Shown in pieces: positions 22,480 to 32,595 of a DNA stretch of 64,000 nucleotides. The notes under the pieces are model-generated. The model saw nothing but the letters and a program-made list of their open reading frames with translations. It was not told the DNA's origin and searched no databases. This stretch comes from Bidens hawaiensis (Eukaryota; Streptophyta; Magnoliopsida; Asterales; Asteraceae). The stretch lies in assembly GCA_021521415.1 (NCBI GenBank), contig JAIQDT010006446.1, forward strand, positions 1 to 64,000, read 5' to 3'. A program made the position numbers and the translations under genes. The first letter of the stretch is position 1, and each line of letters starts with the position of its first letter.

Positions 22480-22690
22480 TGAATGTCTGAGTTGAAGGCC
22501 GCAAGGCCTCAAGTTTGAATTCTATCACAACCGGGTTTTATCGCAGTGGGTCTTCAGGCAGCCGGTTTTTCCCGGAACTAAAGATAGTGGGCTTGAGCTA
22601 CTTAAAACTATCTGTGATCACGGGCATATAGTGTCACATTTTACCCACCATTGGGGTTACCCTGGGTAGCCGGACGGTCATAAAAAAAAA
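22480..22690 (+). repeat. candidate tRNA-derived SINE
   Basis: About 210 bp with a box-B-like AAGTTTGAATTCT near 22510, a GC-rich middle and an A-run at 22681-22689. The layout fits a plant SINE, but box A is weak and no target duplication was found. Confidence 0.35.
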
Positions 22691-22969
22691 TCATGTACAT
22701 GAAATATATTCAGATAATGGGCCTGGCCCATCTCGGTCCAATCACGCCAAAACACTGTCGTATACTCGTATAGAGGCCATGCTTTCCCTTTTGAACCAGA
22801 AGGAAAACCGAAAACCTAACAAACCTGAAGGCAGGTTTACAGTAGTACCAAACGTTGATTTCTTTTTCTTGAATAAGGTGTGTAGTTATCTATTCTCTCT
22901 TCAAATATCAAGTAATTTTAATTTGGTGTTTTCGGATCATATATTTGTAGGATTTCTAGCAATTGAACT

Positions 22970-23140
22970 CAATCGATTCGATCTTAAAAGAGCTCAAGCC
23001 CCAGCTCAATTATTAAAATAAGCTTGTTTAATAAACGAATCCAAGATTCACTTAACTTGGATTCTTAGTCAAGGTAGAGCTAGCTCGCAAGCCTAAATGA
23101 CTCTATAATTTATATAACCTTTACTTGATATATTAAATAT
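22970..23140. repeat. MITE family A copy 3, left half
   Basis: A diverged copy of the 2705-3204 element (shared AATAAGCTTGTTTAATAAA, GAGCTCAAGC). It is cut by TE2 at 23140 and its other half resumes at 35514. The AATAT duplication around TE2 lies within it. Confidence 0.65.
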
Positions 23141-24104
23141 TGAAGAAGCGTGAATCGACTTACTAGTATTCGATCTACGTTCCTCGGGTATGAGTGTGCT
23201 ATATCACCGATGGTTTTCCGAGACACGAGTTCTTCCACCTACAAAACGAACAGCACCGTGAGCTTACCCCTCAGAAAGGGACAGAGGGGTCCTCTTTGGG
23301 GTAACCCTCCGGTGTGAGAATAAGATATTGTAGGAGAAGATAAGAATGTGAAAATGAGTAAGGACTTAGAATATATTTTCTTCCCTGACCTCAACTGTGG
23401 AGGTGGTGTGGTATTTATAGTATTAGGGTTTCCAATGATTGGGCTCAGACCCAATTAGGGCCTTTTTGGCCTCCTCCTATTGCTTCGCGCCACGTGTACT
23501 TAGGACACCTAGTGCTTTTTCATTGATTATTCTCTGACCAAGGTATTTCACCTGACCCATGTGCCATCACGTGGTAGCACATGGGCTTTGCTGAGTTGTC
23601 CACCCTTCATTGGCAGCTGTCAACATCAGCATAATCTTTATTCCTTAAAAGATACCTTCTGGAAGGTTGTCTGATGAGCACAATCATAGTTCTCCTTATC
23701 CTGATTTGGATAAGGACGTGGTTGGTTGTGTGCATATGTGATATGCGCCTATCCTGGGGATGCGCGAGGTCTTCTCTTTATTCTCACGCGCAGATGTTTC
23801 ATGCGCAGATGTGATATGCGTGAGCATGTGATATGCGTAAGCATATGTAATATGCGTGAGCATATGTGATATGCGCCACGCGCAGATGTGATATGCGTGA
23901 GCATATGTGACGCGTGAGCATATGTGATATGCGTGAGCATATGTGATATGCGTGAGCATATGTGATGCGTGAGCATATGTGATATGCGCCACACGCATAG
24001 GTTTTGGCTTTGTGTCTTCATGACATCCTGATTTCAAGCCTCTTGTCTATATCTTGTGGGTTGACCCGCCCCGCTCGATGTTAAGGCGGGTGCATACCCC
24101 TTCA
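23141..24104 (-). repeat. TE2 3' LTR
   Basis: 964 bp. Tandem array of GATATGCGTGAGCATATGT units at about 23810-23990. TATA box TATAAATA on the minus strand at 23412-23419. Conserved U5 block at 23304-23321. Confidence 0.95.
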
Positions 24105-24122
24105 AGCCCCCCCAGTCTAATG
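24105..24122 (-). other. TE2 polypurine tract
   Basis: On the minus strand TTAGACTGGGGGGGCT directly precedes the 3' LTR. Identical to the TE1 tract. Confidence 0.75.
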
Positions 24123-24299
24123 TGTGTCTTGTCTCGCGCGAGCGAGGTAAGATAGATATTAGACTTAATAGTTTGCTCTTTTTTAACAGGGTTTGTCTTT
24201 TCTTTTTCATTTCTCATATGTGCGTTGCGCGAAATTCTATCCCTTTGGTTAAAACGAATCGTCAATGCACGTGGTTGGTTGGTGCTGACATGCATCATT

Positions 24300-24397
24300 G
24301 ATGGAGACGTTACGTGTCAGACCTTTCGCGTGCTCGAGGTGCATCAGAGATGGAGACGTTATGTGTCAGACCTTTCGCATGCTCGAGGTGCTACAGT
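24300..24397 (+). promoter_or_regulatory. tandem 49-bp repeats upstream of antisense gene
   Basis: Two copies (24300-24348, 24349-24397) begin GATGGAGACGTTA and contain TGTCAGACCTTTCGC. A G-box-containing AACACGTGTCGCG follows near 24429. Position between polypurine tract and TATA box suggests an upstream control region for the plus-strand gene. Confidence 0.5.
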
Positions 24398-24521
24398 TGC
24401 CTTTCACGTCTCCTCATACAGTGTCAGGAACACGTGTCGCGCTTATGTTGGCCTACGCCTGCGCGTGGGGGCGCGTGAGCGTAGATCTGATTATTACTTG
24501 TTTCTCTCTCTCCCCTGGGCC

Positions 24522-24528
24522 TATAAAA
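24522..24528 (+). promoter_or_regulatory. TATA box of TE2 antisense gene
   Basis: TATAAAA in the context CCTGGGCCTATAAAACC, 145 bp upstream of the ATG at 24673. TE1 has the same CTGGGCCTATAAAAGG block at the corresponding place on its antisense strand. Conservation between the two elements supports a real promoter. Confidence 0.65.
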
Positions 24529-24672
24529 CCAAACCTTTTGAATGGTTTTTTCTTCATCTCCATTGTCATTTTCAGAGCTCTTGCTTCTTCAATTTACATT
24601 CCGACTAAGAGCTTTCGTCTTTGTCCCTGAATTCCGTCCTTACAGTGACCATATTGTTCGATTTGCAATTGT

Positions 24673-27600
24673 ATGTCTGATAACCCAGACACCACAATTT
24701 CCCCTAGTAAACGCCGTGTAAAATCAGTGGTTATGTCTACTTTGAAGAAGACCGGCAAGGGTAAACGGGTTGCCGAGGCCTCGTCGGAGGAGGGAGGGAA
24801 AAGCAAGGCGGTGAAGAGATGGGATGAGATTCCCTGCAAGTTGAAACAATCTGACTTTGATAATCTCGTCGCCTCTCAGGGTTTTCTCCCTAAGTACGGT
24901 TGTCTGCTCTCGGCGACCGGGCAAACGGCGGCAGATCCTCCCGCCGGCTATATCTCTTTATACTCTCATTTTTTCACCCACTGTAATCTTCGTCTTCCGA
25001 TGACGAGGTTTATAGGTGCGCTCCTCCAGTTTTACGGGATTCACATATCTCAAGTTCATCCCTGTGGATTAGTGCGCATGACTCATTTTGAGTTCATGTG
25101 CAAAGCTCAGCGCGAGGAGCCCACCCCTCGGCGCTTTCAATATTTTTATAAGCCAAAAATTCAAGATTCTTGGTTCTCTTTCACACCGCTCAGTCAGAAG
25201 GTTAAGTGTTGCACTGTTTCCTTCAAAAGCCTTCATGACTGGGCTGAAAAATTCTTTTATATCAAGGCTGGTGTGATTCCCATCCGCATGACTATGCGCG
25301 CGATTACTTCCGCGCTCGCGGATGATGACGTTCTTAAGAATCCATCTGGCGCGTGGGTTAAGAAGTTATCTGCTGAACCATCCCCCGCCAGGAAAATTTG
25401 CGAGGAAGCGTTGGTGGGGGTTGGCATGAGCAAGAGGTGGACTGACAGCGCGACTGAGCCTGTCATCCATGTTGATGGCTTAGGTGGGTTGTTTGTTCAT
25501 TGCATTAATTCTGCGCGAGTATAATTCGTTTTGCTGATATCACTTGTCTTGTTTTATGCAGTAAGCAAGGAATACATCCACGCCGCCTATGACGAGCATA
25601 CGGAAGGTGGCTCTGTCGCGCTGAGCGCTGGGGAAATTGCTTTCCCTGATCGCTTCGATGATATGTTCATCCCTGTCGATTTAGAATTTTGCTTTGACAG
25701 CGATGCGCCTGGTAAGCCTTTGTATTTGCGCTTAGGCCCTTAGAATACCAAATTTGGTTTTAACATTTATGTTGCGCGTATTGTAGATGCGCTCGCTAAT
25801 TATGAATTGGAGCTTGTGGAAGAGGAAGTGGAGGAGGAAGAAGCTGAAGCGCCGCAACTCAAGCGCATGGCTAAAGGCAAAACTGGCGCAGGGGCCAGTA
25901 AAAAACAGAAAAAAGACGATGCCTCTGTTGCCCAGAATCTTCCTCCTACTCAAGCGAAGGGACTTGAGAAAACCAATGGTTTTACATCCAAGTTTTCCTC
26001 GTCTTCTTTGCCTCAAGGTGTGGGCAGTCCTCCAGTCCACACGAGGTATGGTGCTGCCACATCATCTCTGCGCGCGGCGGACAAGGGAAGCGGTGCTGCG
26101 CCTGCTGTTTTGTCTTCTCCAACAGGTATACTTTGTTTATATTTTGTGGCTTTATGAGCGTGATTCCGATAGAGTTATTAATGAAGCTTTGTTCACTCAA
26201 ATGTTTGTAGAGCCGGCAACGTTGGTGGCTCAACCTCAGGCGCAGTAAGGTGCCAAGGCTATGGCGAAGGTTGTCTTGAAGTCCTCTGTTTTGCCATCAA
26301 AAAGGGGGAAAATGGACTTCATGGCGATGCTTAATTCGCGGACTGCGGTGCGCCAAGGTATTTATTGCGCTTTGATTGTCTATTTTTTTCCTTTAGTTCA
26401 AGTCATGAATCACTTCTCCTTGTTGGTTTTTTCATAGGCATTATAGCTGGCACACAAGCTGCTGGTGGTACCACTAGCGCTGGCGCCGCTAGTTCTGCTC
26501 CTGCTCCCACAAGTACTGAATCTCCCCTCATTGGGATCACTAAGGAGCAGGAGACTATTTTTCGCGCTACTCTAACAGCGTCAAGACCTCCCTCACCTCC
26601 TCCTGCGCGCAGCCCTCCTCGTGAGACTATTTTTTATTCTTCCAAGTCGCAGGAGAAGAGACCTGTTCCAGAGGATGATGAGGAGGTTAACTCTGAAGGT
26701 TCTGATAGTGGCCGCACAAGCCCTATAGCGCCACGAGATTTTGTGGCGCAGCCCTTTTCTCATGGGGCAGGCAGGAGCTCATCAGGTGGCGCTAATCTTT
26801 CTGCCGGTTCTCCTCAGGTATAAGTTTACTTTGCTCCGCTGCGCAGACTTCCAAATTAGTGTTTAGATAACTAAAACGTTTCTTTGCGTTGCTTTGTGTT
26901 TGCAGGAAGCCGATCACATATACCGCCCGAGCTGGAATATCACTGAAGAGAGCTCATTCCAATCTATGAGCGTATGTGAAGACTTCTGGGCTCACTCTGT
27001 TCCTCCGGCTGAAAGGAGGTTTCAAGAGGACCGCGCTCGCGTGGACTTGCTTAATGACCACCTTTTTGCTGGGTCTGCGTTCTTTGCTGCCTCCCAAGAG
27101 CTTCGCAATGATTATATAAAAGTGCGTGATGCCCTTGTGGAGGCCAAGCAAGAGGCTAAGGTTTCTGCTTGGAATCTTTCTGATGCCCGAGAGAGGGCTG
27201 AGAAACTCCAAGCAGAACTTAGCGAGAACCGGGCAAGTGCTTTTGTGAAGCGTGGGCTTGAGCTGCAAGCTGCGAGGGAGAAGCTGCAAGCGGCAGAGGC
27301 AGATGCGGCCAAGTACGCGCGTCGAGCGCGTGACTTGGAGTTGGAAGCAGAGGCGCGTGACCAAACTATTGCGCAAGCTAATACTGACAAATCTTTATTG
27401 GAGAGTGAGGTTGCGCGCCTGAAGAAAGAGCTCGATGCTGCGCGAGCGGAAAAGAATGAAGCCTTGGCGGCAGCAGCGTCTGACAAAGAAGAGCTAAAAC
27501 AAGCCAAGGAAACTGTTGAGTTGTTAAACTCTCAGATTCCTGCTCTTGAGACGTCTGTTTCTTCCCTCGCGCAGGACCGTCAATGGCTAATTTCACAGGG

Positions 27601-28202
27601 TGTGACTCGTTGCGCTTATGCGATGAAATACTCAGACGAGTTTCAGACCCTTGTGATGGATTGTAATGCAGCGTCGCGCTTGGTGGGTCGGGCTGAAGGG
27701 ATTAAGGATGGTTATGAATATGGCATGCTAAAGAAGAATCCATCCGACTACCCTTATCAGCTCGACGTTGTCTGCGCTGACATGGCTGAGGTGGGGGAGA
27801 AGTACTTGAATTCTCCAATTCCCATCCTTGAGCAGGTATTTTAACCTTAATGAGTTTACTTGACTTATTTTCATAATCTTTTGTACTCATACTGTTCCTT
27901 GTGACTTGCAGATAGCCGCGCTTGCTGACCAGCCCGATCTTGGCGCTTTAAAGAAATTACTTGATGAATGTGAGGGGACTGGTGGCAATGATGATGGCGC
28001 GGGCAATGCTACCTCTGTCAGCGGCTCTGGTGTGGCCAAAGGACCTACTCCTGACACAATCGTGATAGAAGACGACTGCATTCAAGGCGAACAGCTTGAT
28101 TATGGTAAGTTTGGAGATGACGAGGTGCGGGCTGCGCCAGATGCTGAGGGAGGAAGTAATGATGAGGACGATGAAGAGGCTGATATTGATATAGAGACTT
28201 GA
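24673..28202 (+). CDS. TE2 antisense gene, 'putative gypsy type transposon' protein
   Basis: Seven exons with GT/AG borders: 24673-25483, 25562-25711, 25787-26125, 26211-26357, 26438-26817, 26906-27835, 27912-28202. The total is 3,048 bp, exactly 1,016 codons, with matching phases. Exon 1 has a basic N-terminus (KRRVKSVVMSTLKK) and then the PF04195-like domain (HFFTHCNLRLPMTRFIGALL, PRRFQYFYKPK). Exon 3 is acidic then Lys-rich. Exon 5 is Ala/Ser/Pro-rich. Exon 6 (about residues 610-919) holds a long Ala/Glu/Lys coiled coil. Exon 7 is acidic. One in-frame TAA (26246-26248, exon 4) interrupts it; the equivalent TE1 codon is not a stop. No catalytic motif is known. Such antisense genes are known from Tat elements, but their role is unclear. 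The product may be a chromatin or nucleoprotein factor (guess). Confidence 0.8.
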
Positions 28203-29008
28203 AAAGCCATTCTTGCTTTTTTTTTTTTTTTTTGTTTTGTTTTGTGTTTGTAGTTTTTACCTCATCATTTGTAAATTTGTAAACTTCTATGTTTTGGAAT
28301 GAAATTTTGTTTTTTCCTTATTCGCATCTTGCGCATTCCCAATTCATCTCTTTATATTGCATGCGTGTGCTTGTTGAATATAACGTATGCTTACATATTG
28401 AAACTTGAACAAGGTTGTAAGGAAATTATTTTTACTTAATCCTTAACAGTTGTCATATTTCAAGTTATTTTGCGATATTTTGAATATGCTGACACGTGCC
28501 TTGGCATTTCATTATTCCTCTTTTGCGCGACGTTATCGCGCATTTATTATAATGAATTATGAATGACTTTTTATCCTTTACGTGTCAGTATGTGTTACTC
28601 TGATATCCATTATAATCCCATGCGCGACCTCGACCTGAGACCTTAACAACTATGCTTTGGCATGTGCTTTGCCTTAGCAATACGTAGGATGGATGCTATG
28701 AGTAATTTGAGCTAAGGCTCATATTATTGGGCTAAGGCCCTGAGCTAAGGCTCATATTATTGGGCTAAGGCCCTGACGTTTTAGAGTTAAAACTCGTTAA
28801 CGCGTTTGAGCTTGAAGCTCGCGCATGTATGGTTTACTTCGTTTTATTTTTAGTTTGATGTCAATACAATGTTGTCGTATTGCTCAAAATTAATAAAGGG
28901 AAATGTGAAACATGTATGCAAAAGGTAATAGAACGCATATTAAGAAAAAATAGCGCATATCATTATTCATAATGGCTTAAAAAGCCTTGATTACAAACTT
29001 AACAACTT
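28203..29008. other. TE2 spacer between antisense gene and integrase
   Basis: Holds the 3' ends of two converging transcription units. There is a T-run just after the antisense stop (28217-28233) and a 33-bp tandem duplication at 28709-28774. No ORF of note. Confidence 0.6.
28709..28774. repeat. 33-bp tandem duplication
   Basis: Two perfect adjacent copies beginning GAGCTAAGGCTCATATTATT (28709-28741 and 28742-28774), inside the TE2 spacer. Confidence 0.85.
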
Positions 29009-30100
29009 TTACATGAAACATTTTCTGAGTTGTGCTGCGTTCCATGTGCGCGGGATCTTCTTTCCATTTAAATCTTTTAAAGCGTATGCGCCTTTTCCCA
29101 ATTCTTCCGAGACTTGATAAAGTCCCTCCCAGTTGGGAGACATCTTTCCCGGGGGTATTGCGCGACTAGCTTCATTGTTCCGAAGGACAAAATCATTCTT
29201 CTTGAAGTGGCGTTCTTTCACGCGCTGATTGTAATATTTTTCTAGTTTTTTCTTGTATTTGGCTTCACTGATGATAGCCGCCTCTCTGCGCCCTTCAAGT
29301 AAGTTGAGATCCAACCTCCTTTCGCGCTCGTTATCCGTCTTACTCATCATGAGCACTCTATAGGATGGGCATCCAATCTCTGCTGGAATCATAGCCTCCA
29401 TTCCATAGGTTAGGCTGAACGGGGACTCGCTATTGCTGGTTTTGCTTAATGTCTTGTGCGCCCACAGGACATTAGGTAACTCTTCAACCCATGCATGGGA
29501 CTCTCCCTCCAACCTTTTTTTCAGCCCATTCAGCAAGCTTTGGTTCGCGCGTTCCACTTGGCCATTCCCTTGAGGGTGGTATACTGAAGTGAAGACCTGG
29601 TTGATGCGCAATTCCTTGAACCAACTGGATGTCTTCTTGTCAATGAATTGTTTGCCATTGTCGCTCACGATTTCCATGGGCAGGTCGAAACGGCATGCGA
29701 TGTGGCTCCAAATAAATTGCTTCATTGCCTCGGCTGTGATTTTTGCCAGTGGCTTTGCTTCAACCCATTGTGTGAAATAGTCTACTTCCACTACCAAAAA
29801 CTTTACTCGCCCCGGCGCTTGTGGTAAGGGACCCACAATATCTATTGCCCATTTGTGGAAATGCCATGCAGAGGTCACCGGAATCAAGTTGTTCTTTGGC
29901 CGCATGGTGTTTGGCGCATAGCTCTGACACGCTTTGCATTTTTGGATCTCTTTTAACGCGTCCAAGTACATGCCTGGCCAATAGTAACCTGCGTTCATTG
30001 CCTTGGCAACCACCATGCGCGGGCCAGCATGTATTCCACGGATTCCTTCGTGTATCTCTCTGATCACATAGCTTGCTTCCTCAGCGTCTAGGCATTTCAT
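29009..30100 (-). pseudogene. TE2 integrase
   Basis: The 363 codons after the first Met include the zinc-binding HHCC site (His17, His24, Cys55, Cys58). The core has the D,D-35-E triad Asp87 (AIDIVG), Asp147 (VSDNGKQF) and Glu183 (GQVERAN). The C-terminal part has the SPNWEGLY-type motif of Ty3/gypsy integrases. It should insert the element cDNA into the genome. It is in the same frame as the RNase H block upstream, separated only by a stop codon (30155-30157), so the domain is intact but cut off from the polyprotein. Confidence 0.88.
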
Positions 30101-30154
30101 GAGCGGTCCAAGATAAGAGCGTCGATATAACGTACCATCAAGCAGTTCGTAGTT

Positions 30155-31333
30155 CTACGACTTGTGCCTTATCTTCCTCGCCTGTGCGCGATCGTCTGGT
30201 ACCTTTCCCTCCCTCAAGAATTCCATTATTGGAGTTATCAATGATGAAGGTGTTGTATGAATTACAAGGACAGACTTCGCTCCCACCGACGGGTTGCTCA
30301 TTACTTCCACCCTGACATATTTGCCAAAATGATCGAAGCTGGTTGATGCCATCTTGCTCAGCGCGTCGGCAGACTTATTTTCACTGCGGGGAATGTGTAT
30401 GATTCTGAAAAAGTCAAATTGTTCGGTGAGTTTCTTCGCCTGCTCTAGATACAGAGGCATGGTGTTTTCCTTGGCATCATAAAGGCCATTGACTTGTGCT
30501 GCTACCAGGTATGAATCTACATGAGCCTCTAGCTTTTTAACTCCGAACTTGTGCGCGATGCGCAAACCAGCCAGCAGGGCTTCATACTCAGCTTCGTTGT
30601 TGGTGCTCTTGAAATCCAACCTGATTGCGTAAGTATACTCATGATTTTCTGGATCCACCAGTTTGAGGCCTGCGCCGGACCCTTCGTTGTTTGAAGCTCC
30701 ATCAGTGAATAATCTCCAAACGTTTTCTTCATTATTGGCTTGCGGAGGGTCTACTTCGCGCTGAGCCTCTTCGACTTTTCCTTCAGGGATTTCTGCGATG
30801 AAATCAGCTAAGACTTGTCCCTTGATTGCTGGACGAGGCTTATAGGTGATCGTGTGCTCCCCTAATTCCAGCGCCCATTTTGTCAGCCTTCCTGAGAGCG
30901 CGGGACGTCGCAAGACTTGCTGGATGTTGTAATCAGTCAGGACTTCAATAGGATGACCATTGAAATATCTGTGAAGCTTGCGCGACGCATGCGTTAGTGA
31001 TAAAACTAACTTTTCTATGATGGTGTAGCGCGTCTCAGGATCTGTCAGCACCCGACTTACATAATAGATTGGTGTTTGGATTCCCTTGCGATCCACCAAC
31101 AATACTGCGCCAATGGCGCGCTCTCCTGCTGACAGGTACAACGTTAGAGTTTCGCCAGGTAGTGGAGCTGTGAGCGCAGGCAGGTTTATCAGACATTCTT
31201 TTATCTCACTGAAAGCTTGCTCGGCTTCAGGCGTCCACTTGAATTGGCTTTTCTTTAGGCAATTTCTCAATGTGTTAATGAATGGGGTAGATTTGCTTGC
31301 ATGGTTCACTAGGAACCTGTTAATTGATACCAA
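30155..31333 (-). pseudogene. TE2 RT connection, RNase H and second (archaeal-type) RNase H
   Basis: A 392-codon block. The first RNase H (about 62-180; LYLSAGERAIGAVLL, VLTDYNIQQVL) lacks the usual first catalytic Asp. A second, archaeal-type RNase H follows (about 205-340) with Asp211 in LFTDGASNNEGSGAG, Glu247/Glu249 in NNEAEYEAL, Asp273 in HVDSYL and the final Asp in ENKSADALSKMA. A degenerate first domain plus an acquired second one is a Tat-lineage trait. The block is bounded upstream by a TGA at 31334-31336 and downstream by a TAG at 30155-30157. The start given is an artefact of the stop, not a real initiation site. Confidence 0.86.
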
Positions 31334-31437
31334 TCAACCATTCAACTTTTGAACTTCCTTCATGGTGGATGGTGAGGGCATGCTGAGGATAGCCTCCACC
31401 TTCTCTGGGTTCACCTTGAAACCATCCTTGGTGACCA

Positions 31438-32595
31438 TTACGCTGAGAAATTTCCCTTCTTCCACGCCGAAGTGCATTTGCTCGGGTTGAGCTTCATGTT
31501 TACTTCCTTTAGGCGCCGAAGGGTTTCTTCGATGTCTTTGAGCATTTGTTTTTCCTCCCTGCTTTTAATCACCAAATCATCCACGTAGACTTCTAAGTTT
31601 TTTCCAATTTGCTCGTTGAAAACTGCATCCATGAGTCTCTGGTAAGTGGCTCCTGCATTCTTCAAACCAAAGGGCATTTTTGTGTAACAGAAAACACCCT
31701 TGTCAGTTCTGAAAGCAATCTTGTCTTCATCATGTGGTGCCATTTGAATTTGGTGATAGCCCTTAGAGGCATCCAGGAAACATTTGAGCTTAAATGGCGC
31801 CACAGAGTCCACCTTCGCGTCAATGTTTGGGAGGGGGTAACAATCTTTTGGACACGTTTTGTTGAGGTCCTTGAAATCAATGCACATTCTCCATGACCCA
31901 TTGCTCTTCTTTACCATCACAGGATTGGCTACCCATGTTTGGTATCGTATTGGGCGAATGATATTCGCGCGCAGTAGATCTTCTACCTGCTCATTCATGG
32001 CCTTTGCCTTCTCGTCTCCCATGACTCTTTTCTTTTGAGCGATTGGCTCTACAGACTTGAATGTGTTGAGAGAGTGCTGCGCCAGGTCTCGCAGAACCCC
32101 AGTCATATCAGAATGTTGCCACGCAAAGACTGACATATACGTTGTGAGCAATCTTTTCATTCTCACCCTTGTGTCATCTGATATCGTAGCTCCGATTGTG
32201 ATTGTTTGTTCTGGGAATTTTTGGTTGAGAATCCATTCCTCTGGCGCGTTGTTTGCCACTGGAAGCTTCATTCTCCCCTCTCGAGGTGTACTTGTTACTG
32301 CGCATAAATGATCTCGATACACAAATGTTAACCCTGTTGGTGTTGGGAACCCCAACGCGCCGTGCGCTGGTGACGGTATGGCATTGAATTGGGCAATCGT
32401 TCCTCTACCCAAGATCATATTATGGCATGAAGTGGTGGGCAAGACCAAGAAGTTGACAATTTCAGCTCGCTTGTGCTTTTCATCCCCCATAGTTAGTTCG
32501 AATTGTATCTGACCTAGGGGGTGAATAATTTCGTTTGAGACACCCGAGATTGGTGCATTCACAACTTCGAGCCTTGCTTGGTCTGCTGGATCCAA
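31438..32595 (-). pseudogene. TE2 protease C-terminal part and reverse transcriptase
   Basis: 385 codons. The first ~100 are the C-terminal half of the aspartic protease and linker (ILGRGTIAQFNAIPS). The RT follows with WRMCIDFKDLNK (235-246), FLDASKGYHQI (273-283), MPFGLKNAGATYQ (307-319) and the catalytic YVDD at 337-340. A frame change near 31470 ends the frame early in the thumb region and shifts the rest to another frame. Compared with gag it is also in a different frame. The domain is recognisable but this copy cannot give a continuous Pol. Confidence 0.88.

Noticed and set aside
23806..23999. Regular short repeats resembling a CRISPR array
   Set aside because: The units abut and vary, there are no unique spacers, they lie inside LTRs, and the genome is eukaryotic.
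26894..27507. Minus-strand ORFs opposite exon 6 of the antisense gene
   Set aside because: Ala/Ser-rich mirror of the coiled-coil exon; no gag-pol domain.
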